Below the pieces are notes generated by a model. It ran no database searches and was not told the origin of the DNA. It saw only the letters and a list, made by a program, of their open reading frames with translations. A DNA stretch of 64,000 nucleotides, taken from SYIM01 sp039800325. GTDB lineage: Bacteria; Pseudomonadota; Gammaproteobacteria; Burkholderiales; Burkholderiaceae_E. The position numbers were made by a program, and so were the translations under genes. This document shows, one piece after another, positions 10,079-18,238 of this stretch. Each line of letters opens with the position of its first letter. The stretch's first letter is position 1. Where the stretch lies: NCBI GenBank assembly GCA_039800325.1, contig JBDLQY010000186.1, positions 54,944-118,943 of the forward strand, written 5' to 3'.

Positions 10079-10885
10079 CTATGCCGCCCAGCCCGGTCTG
10101 CGTTTCTCGATAAAGGCCTGCACACCTTCCAGAGCATCGTCGTCCATCATGTTGCAGGCCATGGTCTGTCCGGCCAGCTGATAGGCTGCATCAATACCCA
10201 TTTCAAGCTGGCGATAAAACAGCGACTTGCCCATGGCAATGGCTACAGCCGGTTTCGCGCAGATGACGTCGGCGAGTTGCGCGATGGCCTCATCCAAAGA
10301 CTCATCAGGTGCGACCTGATTGACCAGCCCCCGTGTCTGGGCCTGGTGCGCATCAATGAAGCCGCCGGTCACCAGCATTTCAAAGGCCTGCTTACGGTTG
10401 AGGTTACGCGCCAGGGCTACCGACGGCGTGGAACAGAAAAGGCCTAAATTGACACCGGAGACCGCAAAGCGAGCCGATGTCGAAGCGACGGCCAGATCGC
10501 AACTGGCGACCAGCTGGCAGCCCGCAGCCGTGGCGATTCCGTGCACGCGCGCGATGACGGGCTGCGGCAATGTCTGAAGGGTGCGCATCATGCGGGTGCA
10601 CTGCGCAAACAGCTTGCGATAAAAGGTTTCGCTGGGGCTGGCACGCATCTCGCGTAAATCGTGCCCTGCGCAGAACGCTTTGCCGGCCCCGGCCAGCACC
10701 ACGACCCGCACTGACTCATCAGTCGCTGCCGCATCGAGCGCAGCCTGCAGGGCACTCATCAGAGCGGAAGAAAGTGCATTGAACTGGTCAGGCCTGTTCA
10801 GTGTGAGGGTCAGCACACCCTGGCGACGGTGCTGCAGCACCAGGGCCTGTGCATCAGACCCTACCGATGTAGCGGGTGATGTCAT
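10079..10885 (-). CDS. Enoyl-CoA hydratase/isomerase-family protein lacking both catalytic glutamates
   Basis: A 268-residue crotonase-fold protein. The oxyanion-hole blocks AGKAFCAGHDLREM (about residues 67-80) and HGIATAAGCQLVASCDLAVAS (about 115-135) are intact. Aligned with mitochondrial enoyl-CoA hydratase, Glu144 is replaced by Gln124 (AGCQ) and Glu164 by Gly144 (AVSGVNLG). This resembles the ECHDC3 group, whose activity is not established. It may still bind acyl-CoA and act as a hydrolase, isomerase or non-enzymatic protein, but a normal hydratase is unlikely. It follows a short-chain dehydrogenase on the same strand by 14 bases, so the two probably form a fatty-acid or branched-chain acyl-CoA operon. 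Confidence 0.8.
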   Translation of the reverse strand: MTSPATSVGSDAQALVLQHRRQGVLTLTLNRPDQFNALSSALMSALQAALDAAATDESVRVVVLAGAGKAFCAGHDLREMRASPSETFYRKLFAQCTRMMRTLQTLPQPVIARVHGIATAAGCQLVASCDLAVASTSARFAVSGVNLGLFCSTPSVALARNLNRKQAFEMLVTGGFIDAHQAQTRGLVNQVAPDESLDEAIAQLADVICAKPAVAIAMGKSLFYRQLEMGIDAAYQLAGQTMACNMMDDDALEGVQAFIEKRRPGWAA

Positions 10886-10899
10886 GGGCTGCTCTCCAC

Positions 10900-11664
10900 T
10901 CAGCGGGGCGCCATGCGGATGGCGCCATCTAGGCGAATGGTTTCGCCATTGAGCATGACGTTGTCAAAAATGTGGCGCACCATCTGCGCGTATTCCTGTG
11001 GCTTGCCCAGGCGTGACGGGAAGGGCACCTGCTTGCCCAGCGACTCTTGAGCGGCGGGCGGCAGACTCTGTAGCAGCGGTGTGAGAAATAGCCCCGGCGC
11101 AATCGTCATGACCCGGATGCCGTCACGCGCCAGGTCGCGGGCTATGGGCAGGGTCATGCCGACAATGCCACCCTTGGAGGCGGCGTAGGCAGCCTGACCC
11201 ACCTGACCGTCATAAGCGGCAACGGATGCGGTGTTGATGATGACGCCACGCTCGCCCTCGGTGTTGGGCGTATTGCTCATCATGGCGGCGGCAGCCAGTC
11301 GCAGCATGTTGAAGCTGCCAACGAGATTGATATTGACCACGCGCATGAACAGGTCAAGCGGGTGGGGGCCATCTTTACCCACGGTTTTCGCTGGGGGACC
11401 GATACCGGCGCAGTTCACCAGTCCAATCAGACTGCCCATCTCGATTGCCGCTGCTACTGCAGCTTTGGCGTCAGCTTCAGACGTGACGTCACAGCGAACA
11501 AATCGGGCTGCTGAGCCCAGTTGCCCCGCCAGAGTCTGACCGAGATCTGCGTTGACGTCGGCGATGACCACACGGGCGCCCGCTGCGACCAGCATCTCGC
11601 TGGTCGCGCCGCCCAGGCCAGATGCTCCGCCAGTGACAATGACCGAATGACCTTTGAGTTCCAT
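10900..11664 (-). CDS. Short-chain dehydrogenase, 3-hydroxyacyl-CoA dehydrogenase type II-like
   Basis: A 254-residue SDR. The NAD-binding motif VTGGASGLGGAT, the acidic residue of VIADVNAD (NAD preference), NCAGIG and the active-site YAASKGG with the upstream Ser are all present. The overall pattern, including GVIINTASVAAYDGQVGQAAY, matches the human HSD17B10 type, which oxidises short 3-hydroxyacyl-CoA and 2-methyl-3-hydroxybutyryl-CoA. The ATG at 11664 has AAAGGAG 7 bases upstream; an open-frame extension further upstream is discarded. It lies upstream of the crotonase-like gene in a likely operon. Confidence 0.9.
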   Translation of the reverse strand: MELKGHSVIVTGGASGLGGATSEMLVAAGARVVIADVNADLGQTLAGQLGSAARFVRCDVTSEADAKAAVAAAIEMGSLIGLVNCAGIGPPAKTVGKDGPHPLDLFMRVVNINLVGSFNMLRLAAAAMMSNTPNTEGERGVIINTASVAAYDGQVGQAAYAASKGGIVGMTLPIARDLARDGIRVMTIAPGLFLTPLLQSLPPAAQESLGKQVPFPSRLGKPQEYAQMVRHIFDNVMLNGETIRLDGAIRMAPR

Positions 11665-11700
11665 GCTCAACTCCTTTGAGATGACCTGCCAGAAACACAA

Positions 11701-11766
11701 CGGGCGGCCCTGGGGCCGCCCGCGCTGATCAGCGTGATCGGGGCGATTCGGTCGATCGAATCGCCC
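11701..11766 (-). terminator. two tandem hairpins downstream of hppA, probable terminator
   Basis: Arms CGGGCGGCC/GGCCGCCCG (11701-11709 and 11714-11722) and GGGCGATTCG/CGAATCGCCC (11741-11750 and 11757-11766) follow the hppA stop. Read leftward, the second hairpin is followed by TTGTGTTTCT, a weak T-rich tail. Confidence 0.6.
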
Positions 11767-11784
11767 GTTTCGCGCTCACTATGA

Positions 11785-13857
11785 TCAGCCCCAGATCGTT
11801 GCCATCAGCGGCACCATGAGCAGGGCCACGATGTTGATGATCTTGATGAGCGGATTAACTGCGGGGCCAGCCGTGTCCTTGTAGGGATCGCCGACGGTGT
11901 CACCTGTGACCGCCGCCTTGTGGGCGTCGGATCCCTTACCACCGTGGTGACCTTCTTCGATGTACTTTTTGGCATTGTCCCAGGCGCCGCCACCGGTACA
12001 CATTGATATGGCAACGAACAGACCCGTAACGATGGTACCCATCAGCAGACCACCCAGCGCCGCTGGTCCGAGCACCATGCCAACCACCACCGGAACGATG
12101 ACGGGTAGCAGCGACGGGATCAGCATTTCTTTGATGGCTGCAGAAGTGAGCAGATCAACCGCGCGCGAATAATCGGGTTTGGCTGTTCCTTCCATGATGC
12201 CCTTGATTTCGCGGAACTGACGACGCACTTCCTCGACCACGGCACCCGCCGAGCGACCAACGGCCTCCATGGCCATGGCACCGAACAGGAACGGGATCAG
12301 ACCGCCAATGAACAGGCCGATGATGACCATATGATTGGACAGATCGAACGTAGCCGAGATGTTGGCCGACTCGAGTGCGTGCGTGTAGTCGGCAAACAGC
12401 ACCAGTGCGGCGAGACCGGCCGATCCGATGGCATAGCCCTTGGTAACCGCTTTGGTGGTGTTGCCCACAGCGTCGAGCGGATCAGTGATGTTACGCACTG
12501 AATCAGGCAGATCAGCCATTTCAGCAATGCCACCCGCGTTATCGGTGATGGGGCCGTAGGCGTCCAGGGCCACAATGATGCCAGCCATGGACAGCATGGC
12601 GGTGGCCGCTGTTGCGATACCGTAGAGCCCGCCGAGCCAGTACGACACAAGGATAGCCGCACAGACCATCAGCACCGGCCAGGCCGTAGACTTCATTGAG
12701 ACGGCGATGCCCGCGATGATGTTGGTTGCGTGACCGGTGGTCGAAGCCTGCGCCACGTAGCGCACCGGAGCATACTGCGTGCCGGTGTAGTACTCGGTGA
12801 CCCAGACGATGAGGCCCGTCAGCACCATACCGACCACCACGCATAGCCAAAGCTTGTTAGCGGAAGTGCCTGCTTTGGACAGGTCAGCATCGCCGAACAT
12901 CCAGATGGTGATGGGGTAGGAAGCGATGGTGGCGATGACACCGGCTACGATCAGGCCGCGGTAAAGCGCAGGCATAACGTTGGTCTGGCCCTCTTTGGCC
13001 TTGACCGCCATGGCGCCAATGATGGAAGCGATGATTGACAGGCCGCCCAGCGCCAGCGGATACACCACTGCCTGAGCCTCGGCACCGGTCACCATCAGCG
13101 CACCCAGCAGCATGGTGGCAATCAGGGTGACCGCATAGGTTTCGAAGAGATCGGCGGCCATACCAGCACAGTCGCCGACGTTGTCGCCCACGTTGTCGGC
13201 AATGACCGCCGGATTGCGCGGATCGTCCTCTGGGATGCCGGCTTCTACCTTGCCCACCAGGTCAGCGCCCACGTCGGCGCCCTTGGTGAAGATGCCGCCG
13301 CCCAGACGAGCGAAGATGGAGATGAGCGACGAGCCGAAGGCAAGGCCAATGAGCGGCTTGAGCACATGGTGCAAATCAGCACCTTTGGGGGCCCCGGCCA
13401 TCAGAATGGCGTAGTAGCCGGCCACGCCCAGAAGACCCAGGCCCACGACCAGCATGCCAGTGATGGCGCCACCCCGGAAGGCAACAGCCAGCGCTTCGTT
13501 CAGGCCCCGCGTGGCGGCCTGCGCTGTACGGACATTGGCGCGCACGGAGACGTTCATACCGATGAATCCGGCAGCGCCTGACAAAATGGCACCGATCGCG
13601 AAGCCAATGGCGGTTGACATGCCCAGCCCGGGCGCGATGGCGATAATGATGAACAGCACCACGCCCACGATGGCGATCGTGCGGTACTGCCGATTCAGGT
13701 AAGCCTTGGCACCTTGTTGAATCGCATTGGCGATTTCCTGCATACGGGCATTACCCGCATCGAGACTCGTGATCCATCGGCTAGAGCTGATGCCATAAAG
13801 CACCGCGATAACGCCGCAGATCAGCGCAAGCCAAAGGCCGGCTGAAGTCGCTGCCAT
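11785..13857 (-). CDS. hppA: Membrane-bound proton-translocating pyrophosphatase (K+-independent)
   Basis: A 690-residue integral membrane pump with about 16 hydrophobic helices. It couples pyrophosphate hydrolysis to proton export. The substrate-site signature GGGIFTKGADVGADLVGKVE and DNVGDNVGDCAGMAADLFE are complete. Lys469, in GNTTKAVTKG, marks the potassium-independent class; the dependent class has Ala there. Two ATGs lie 6 bases apart. The ribosome site GGAGG abuts the upstream one but stands 6 bases before the ATG at 13857, which I therefore prefer. It may recycle pyrophosphate made by biosynthesis, such as by the adjacent kdsB reaction. It appears to be monocistronic. Confidence 0.95.
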   Translation of the reverse strand: MAATSAGLWLALICGVIAVLYGISSSRWITSLDAGNARMQEIANAIQQGAKAYLNRQYRTIAIVGVVLFIIIAIAPGLGMSTAIGFAIGAILSGAAGFIGMNVSVRANVRTAQAATRGLNEALAVAFRGGAITGMLVVGLGLLGVAGYYAILMAGAPKGADLHHVLKPLIGLAFGSSLISIFARLGGGIFTKGADVGADLVGKVEAGIPEDDPRNPAVIADNVGDNVGDCAGMAADLFETYAVTLIATMLLGALMVTGAEAQAVVYPLALGGLSIIASIIGAMAVKAKEGQTNVMPALYRGLIVAGVIATIASYPITIWMFGDADLSKAGTSANKLWLCVVVGMVLTGLIVWVTEYYTGTQYAPVRYVAQASTTGHATNIIAGIAVSMKSTAWPVLMVCAAILVSYWLGGLYGIATAATAMLSMAGIIVALDAYGPITDNAGGIAEMADLPDSVRNITDPLDAVGNTTKAVTKGYAIGSAGLAALVLFADYTHALESANISATFDLSNHMVIIGLFIGGLIPFLFGAMAMEAVGRSAGAVVEEVRRQFREIKGIMEGTAKPDYSRAVDLLTSAAIKEMLIPSLLPVIVPVVVGMVLGPAALGGLLMGTIVTGLFVAISMCTGGGAWDNAKKYIEEGHHGGKGSDAHKAAVTGDTVGDPYKDTAGPAVNPLIKIINIVALLMVPLMATIWG

Positions 13858-14036
13858 GTCCATCCTCCGTTATGGTTTTGAAAACCCGCGGATTCTACAC
13901 GGGTATGTGCGGGCTCGTGAGCTACGGGCTCGCTCTATGGGAGGTCTGGATACAACCTGGCGCCCTCTGGAGGGCACGGGCTCCCCGGGCTGGTCGCAGG
14001 TGCCCGCCGCTCGGCGCGGGCCGCCGATGGGGTGGA

Positions 14037-14693
14037 CTACCCGACCAGAGCCGCCAGGGCGCGCTCAGTGATGGTTTCAACCGCACCCTGGCCGGAGATT
14101 TTCCGGTAGCGTGGCGCCCCCTGCTGACCGCTGCGGGCCCAGTTACCGTAGTAGTCGACCAGTTGCCGGGTCTGCGCGTGATAGACCTCAAGGCGCTTGC
14201 GGACGGTTTCTTCACGATCATCATCGCGCTGAATGAGATCTTCGCCGCTGATGTCATCCTTGCCAACCACCTTGGGCGGATTGAAACGGACATGGTAAGT
14301 GCGGCCACTGCCCGGATGCACCCTGCGCCCGCTCATGCGTTCGACGATGTCGCTGTCAGGTACATCGATCTCAAGGACGAAATCAATGCCGACTCCGGCC
14401 TGCTTCATGGCTTCGGCCTGTGGAATGGTGCGCGGAAAACCGTCAAACAGATAGCCCGATGCGCAGTCAGCCTGCGTGAGGCGATCTTTGACCAAACCGA
14501 TGATGATGTCGTCGGACACAAGCCCGCCGGAGTCCATCACTTTCTTGGCTGCAAGGCCCAGCGGTGTTCCCGCTTTGACCGCCGCGCGAAGCATGTCTCC
14601 CGTGGAAATCTGGGGAATACCAAACTTGCGGGTGATGAAACCGGCCTGTGTTCCCTTGCCGGCACCCGGCGGCCCTAACAGGATCAGACGCAT
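14037..14693 (-). CDS. adk: Adenylate kinase
   Basis: A 218-residue long-form adenylate kinase that interconverts AMP, ADP and ATP. The P-loop LLGPPGAGKGTQA is at residues 5-17, STGDMLRAA is in the AMP site, and FDGFPRT and the LID domain starting near residue 122 are present. The LID has no four-cysteine zinc site (GRRVHPGSGRTYHVRFNPP), as is usual in proteobacteria. It ends a leftward run exbB-exbD-lpxK-Trm112-kdsB-adk, though the 127-base gap after kdsB leaves room for its own promoter. Confidence 0.97.
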   Translation of the reverse strand: MRLILLGPPGAGKGTQAGFITRKFGIPQISTGDMLRAAVKAGTPLGLAAKKVMDSGGLVSDDIIIGLVKDRLTQADCASGYLFDGFPRTIPQAEAMKQAGVGIDFVLEIDVPDSDIVERMSGRRVHPGSGRTYHVRFNPPKVVGKDDISGEDLIQRDDDREETVRKRLEVYHAQTRQLVDYYGNWARSGQQGAPRYRKISGQGAVETITERALAALVG

Positions 14694-14820
14694 GGCGTTA
14701 GCCTTTTGGAAGAGTGAGGGGGATGGGATCGCAGGTTAACTGCAAGCCCGAGAGGGGTCAATCTTGTGGCAATGTCCGATGATGGCGCTGCGTTAATTCA
14801 AGAGGTCCGGACAGATGGGT

Positions 14821-15612
14821 TCAAGTCGCGCTTCTGTTCCACAGGCGTCGCACGACTTCCAGATCTTCCGGGGTATCCACACCGGGCGCCGGCGATGCTG
14901 CTGTACGGTGCACGGCGATTCGATAGCCATGCCACAGCACGCGCAGCTGTTCGAGGGCTTCGATGCCTTCGATGGGTGACGGAGTTAATTGCGGGAACTG
15001 TTTCAGAAAGGCCACCCGATAGGCATATAAACCCACGTGGCGTAGCGGCAGACCTGCTGCGGTAAGCCGATCAGAGACTGAGGGCATCGGGCCTGAAGGG
15101 CGCGCGTCACGCTCGAAGGGAATCATGGCGCGCGAAAAATACAGCGCCCGGTCTTGGGCATCGGTGACCAGCTTGACGATGTTGGGATTCGCGAAGGCGG
15201 TCGGGTCATCCAGGCGATGCGCCGCGGTGGACATCACGCAATCCGACGCCGTCTGCAGGGCTTGCGCGACCCGAGCGATCAGCTCGGGCTCAATCAGGGG
15301 CTCGTCACCCTGAACATTGACGACGATCGTGTCATCGTTCAGGCCCAGAATCCGGGCGGCTTCAGCGAGTCTGTCAGTCCCCGAGGGATGGTCAGCCCGG
15401 GTCAGTACGGCCTCGAAGCCGGCTCGGTTGGCCGCCTGCGCGATCGCCTCGGCATCCGTGGCGATCGCGACCCTAAGCGCTCCCGATTGCTGGGCGCGTT
15501 CGGCCACCCGTACCACCATGGGCTTGCCGCCGATATCGGCCATTGGCTTATCGGGCAGGCGAGTAGATGCCAGCCGCGCCGGTATGAGTGCAACAAAGGG
15601 GCACACGCTCAT
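14821..15612 (-). CDS. kdsB: 3-deoxy-manno-octulosonate cytidylyltransferase
   Basis: A 263-residue CMP-Kdo synthetase. It activates Kdo with CTP for lipid A core assembly and releases pyrophosphate. Diagnostic stretches are ALIPARLASTRLPDKPMADIGGKPM at the N-terminus (nucleotide site), NVQGDEPLI (metal site) and PHRHVGLYAYR-like LPLRHVGLYAYR. Length is normal. It sits downstream of lpxK and the Trm112-like gene, consistent with a lipopolysaccharide cluster. Confidence 0.97.
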   Translation of the reverse strand: MSVCPFVALIPARLASTRLPDKPMADIGGKPMVVRVAERAQQSGALRVAIATDAEAIAQAANRAGFEAVLTRADHPSGTDRLAEAARILGLNDDTIVVNVQGDEPLIEPELIARVAQALQTASDCVMSTAAHRLDDPTAFANPNIVKLVTDAQDRALYFSRAMIPFERDARPSGPMPSVSDRLTAAGLPLRHVGLYAYRVAFLKQFPQLTPSPIEGIEALEQLRVLWHGYRIAVHRTAASPAPGVDTPEDLEVVRRLWNRSAT

Positions 15613-15678
15613 CAGGTTCTCAGCAAGGATATGACCGGATCTGGTCGGGTAAACGAGACAGACAAAAGCCGGCCAGCC

Positions 15679-15882
15679 TTAGACGGGGGCGTCGTCCAGG
15701 CGTCGCGCCTCATCGACCAGCATGCGCGGAATGGCGTCTCGAACGGGAAATGCAAGCCGGTCGTGTTTGCAGATGAGTTCCGCCTGCGGGGAGTCGGGCG
15801 CAGCGTCGGCTGGTGCACGCTCATGAACGAGCGGACCCTTGCAGATCGGGCATACCAGAATGTCCAGCAGTCGTGCGTCCAA
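15679..15882 (-). CDS. Trm112/YcaR-family small protein
   Basis: A 67-residue protein of the UPF0434/Trm112 family. It has the zinc-ribbon-like start LLDILVCPICKGPL and ends in a conserved AFPVRDAIPRMLVDEAR. In Escherichia coli the homologue ycaR also lies between lpxK and kdsB; no firm biochemical role is known there. The coding region overlaps the end of lpxK by 62 bases in a different frame, far more than the usual few bases. Confidence 0.9.
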   Translation of the reverse strand: MDARLLDILVCPICKGPLVHERAPADAAPDSPQAELICKHDRLAFPVRDAIPRMLVDEARRLDDAPV

Positions 15883-16903
15883 GTTGTTCTTCCAGCCAGT
15901 TGATGAAGGCCGGGTCGCATTCGGTGCTCAGGTCGAGCCACCAGCAACGCGAATCGGCGAATGGCCTACATTTTACGGCGTCCTTGCCCGTCATCACGAT
16001 GATGGCCTCTGGTTGTGCGGCCAGAAATGTTGGATCAATGACGGCATGGTCGTCCAGCGGCAAATAACGGGAGGGCGAGAAGCCCAGAGTCTGAAGTGTC
16101 TTAAAAAATCGGTCGGGCTGAGCGATGCCGGCCAGCGCAAGCAGACCGCCGCGGGCGGCCGATGTGCAGTGTTGTCGGAAGTTTTGGATATCCAGCGCTG
16201 GCCCCCCGGGGGCCAGGGGTATGAACCGGTCAGGCACGACGCGGAAGCGGAAGGTCATAGGCGGTTCAAGCCCGTCTGGAATGCGCGCCTGATCGTTGAG
16301 CATTAACGCATCCATCTGCCGCACGTGATCAAGCGGTTCTCGCAGCGGCCCCGCGGGTAGCAGGCAGCCGTTACCTGCACCTCGGGCATCGAACACCACC
16401 ACTTCGAGACTGCGCGGCAGATGGGTATGTTGCAGTCCATCATCTGCCAGCACCACAGTCAGGTCTGGGTGCGCATCGATGAGCCGATGCAGAGCCTTCT
16501 CGCGAAACCGACCCGCGGCCACAGGCAGACCCGTGCTCAAGGCCAGCAGGACGGGTTCGTCGCCATGGTCTTGAGCGTCATCGTGGGCTCCGACCAGCCG
16601 GGCCTCGGAGCGCCGAGCGCGATAGCCGCTGGCCAGTAGTCCTACGCGCCACCCCCGAGCGCTTAATACTCGCGCGACGGCGATCACCAGCGGTGTCTTG
16701 CCAGCCCCGCCTGCGACCAGATTGCCAAACACGACCACGGGTAATGGCGGATGCGGCAGCCTGCGTATCCGTTCACGTCGTCGTCGACTGATGCGTTCAG
16801 TGATAAAAGCCAGGGGCGTCAGCAGCAGCCGGTCCGCCGCTGGTCCCGGGCCGCGCCCGAACCAGATTCGCAGCAGCAGACGCTCGAGCAGACGGCGCAG
16901 CAC
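15821..16903 (-). CDS. lpxK: Tetraacyldisaccharide 4'-kinase
   Basis: This enzyme phosphorylates the 4' position of the lipid A disaccharide at the inner membrane. Features are the P-loop GNLVAGGAGKTPLV, GYRARR, HGDEPVLLA, VLADDGLQHTHL with the catalytic Asp-Asp pair, and the C-terminal VMTGKDAVKC. Start uncertain: the open frame reaches a TTG at 16957 inside exbD, but a GTG at 16903, 13 bases after the exbD stop, gives a 360-residue protein with the usual short hydrophobic N-terminal helix. The 3' end overlaps the Trm112-like gene by 62 bases. Confidence 0.92.
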   Translation of the reverse strand: MLRRLLERLLLRIWFGRGPGPAADRLLLTPLAFITERISRRRRERIRRLPHPPLPVVVFGNLVAGGAGKTPLVIAVARVLSARGWRVGLLASGYRARRSEARLVGAHDDAQDHGDEPVLLALSTGLPVAAGRFREKALHRLIDAHPDLTVVLADDGLQHTHLPRSLEVVVFDARGAGNGCLLPAGPLREPLDHVRQMDALMLNDQARIPDGLEPPMTFRFRVVPDRFIPLAPGGPALDIQNFRQHCTSAARGGLLALAGIAQPDRFFKTLQTLGFSPSRYLPLDDHAVIDPTFLAAQPEAIIVMTGKDAVKCRPFADSRCWWLDLSTECDPAFINWLEEQLGRTTAGHSGMPDLQGSARS

Positions 16904-16916
16904 GAGGTCCGGCCGT

Positions 16917-17336
16917 TCAGGGACCCGCGCTGCGCGCGGCAAAACTGACGCGCGCAAGCCCCGCCGTGCGGGCCGCTTCGAGAATGGCCATGACAGACTG
17001 GTGACTGGCGCCGGCGTCGGCGTGAATCACCACCAGGGGATTTTGTACGCCCGACGCAAGTACCCGTAATTCGTCGGCGAGAGCGGTGGGTGCAACAAAC
17101 CTGGGCTGCCCGGCATCCAGGAGATAACGTCCGTCGCGCGCCACGGCCACCACAATTTCGCCCGGACGCGTGGCGAGCGGCTCGGCCTGAACACCGGGCA
17201 GGTTGAGCGGCAACTCGCGAAAACGCGCATAGGTGGTGGTGATCATGAGAAAAATCAGGATCACCAGCAGCAGATCGATCAGCGGGATGAAGTTGATCTC
17301 GGGCTCTTCGGCCCGCAGCCGGCGGCGAAAATCCAT
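16917..17336 (-). CDS. exbD: ExbD/TolR-family biopolymer transport protein
   Basis: A 139-residue protein with a short cytoplasmic N-terminus, one membrane helix around residues 17-40 (INFIPLIDLLLVILIFLMI) holding the proton-channel Asp, and a periplasmic domain. ExbD and ExbB form the proton-driven motor that energises TonB or a TonB-like partner. No TonB gene lies nearby, and the placement before lpxK is typical of beta- and gammaproteobacteria that couple it to envelope assembly. Start and exbB stop share one base. Confidence 0.92.
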   Translation of the reverse strand: MDFRRRLRAEEPEINFIPLIDLLLVILIFLMITTTYARFRELPLNLPGVQAEPLATRPGEIVVAVARDGRYLLDAGQPRFVAPTALADELRVLASGVQNPLVVIHADAGASHQSVMAILEAARTAGLARVSFAARSAGP

Positions 17337-17953
17337 CAGGAGCGTTCCGCCGCGACTACGCAGTAATTCACCAGACTGGATGCCTGCTGCTCCATCAGAA
17401 CGAGCAGGCCATCGACCCTTGCCCTGAAATGGCGGTAGGCAATCATGGCGGGAACTGCGATCAAGATGCCAAAGGCGGTGTTGTAAAGCGCAATACTGAT
17501 GCCCTGGGCCAGTTGTTGGGGATTGGCGCTGGCCGACCCCGGCGAAGAGGCGGCGAAAATTTCAATCATGCCGATGACCGTGCCGAACAGACCCAGAAGC
17601 GGCGCGATACTGGCCACGGTACCCAGTGCAGTCAGGTAGCGCCCCAGTTCGTGAGCCACTGTCTGGCCAGCCTCCTGCATGGCCTGTCTCATGGCGGCGG
17701 GTCCACCCGATTCGTGACGGATGCCGGTGGCGAGAATCCGCCCAAGGGCCGAGCCTGCGGCCAGTCGATCGAGCAGATCGTAGCTAAGCGGCTGCCGCTC
17801 GCGCCGGGCCAACAACTCTTCAAGCAAACCCTTGGGAGCGACGCGACTGCGTCGCAGCGATAGCGCCCGCTCGACCATCAGGGCCAGGGCTACCACCGAA
17901 CATGCGATCAGGAACCAGATGGGCCAACCAGCGGCCTCAATCAATGCGAGCAC
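17336..17953 (-). CDS. exbB: ExbB/TolQ/MotA-family proton channel protein
   Basis: A 205-residue inner-membrane protein with an N-terminal helix (residues about 8-27) and two more helices near residues 105-130 and 150-175. The block GTVASIAPLLGLFGTVIGMI is the family signature, and the third helix follows GISIALYNTAFGILIAVPAMI. With exbD it makes a proton-motive-force motor. It is the first gene of the leftward envelope operon. Confidence 0.92.
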   Translation of the reverse strand: MLALIEAAGWPIWFLIACSVVALALMVERALSLRRSRVAPKGLLEELLARRERQPLSYDLLDRLAAGSALGRILATGIRHESGGPAAMRQAMQEAGQTVAHELGRYLTALGTVASIAPLLGLFGTVIGMIEIFAASSPGSASANPQQLAQGISIALYNTAFGILIAVPAMIAYRHFRARVDGLLVLMEQQASSLVNYCVVAAERS

Positions 17954-18238
17954 GGGAGCTCCTTAAGTCAGGCGGCGATTGTCCGGGTTTTTGCGGGGTT
18001 CGAGCAAGGCGGGGGCTTGTGGACAACACTGTGTATAAACTGGCGCATGTCCGGCGCTTTTCGTCCGATCGTCGGATTCAATCTTTGGTTCGGAACTTTC
18101 TAAATAAAAAATACCTATTTAATTCAATGGCTTGTACGAATTACTGTGATTTCCGACGGACGGTAGGCGCAAAGCGAGTGAAATCGCGGGTTTGTGGATA
18201 GCTCTAGCCAGCGGGACCGCATGGAGACTGGATCGGCG
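17954..18238. promoter_or_regulatory. divergent intergenic region exbB/xseA with an AT-rich core
   Basis: This 285-base gap separates the divergent exbB and xseA genes. An AT-rich stretch at about 18098-18130 stands out from the GC-rich surroundings and probably carries one of the two promoters. The short inverted repeat TCCGA-TCG-TCGGA lies near 18063-18077. No clean -35/-10 pair could be assigned. Confidence 0.35.

Noticed and set aside
18018..18201. Two DnaA-box-like sequences (TGTGGACAA and TGTGGATAG) flanking an AT-rich stretch
   Set aside because: Each has a mismatch to the consensus, and no dnaA, dnaN or gidA gene is present. A replication origin is not supported.
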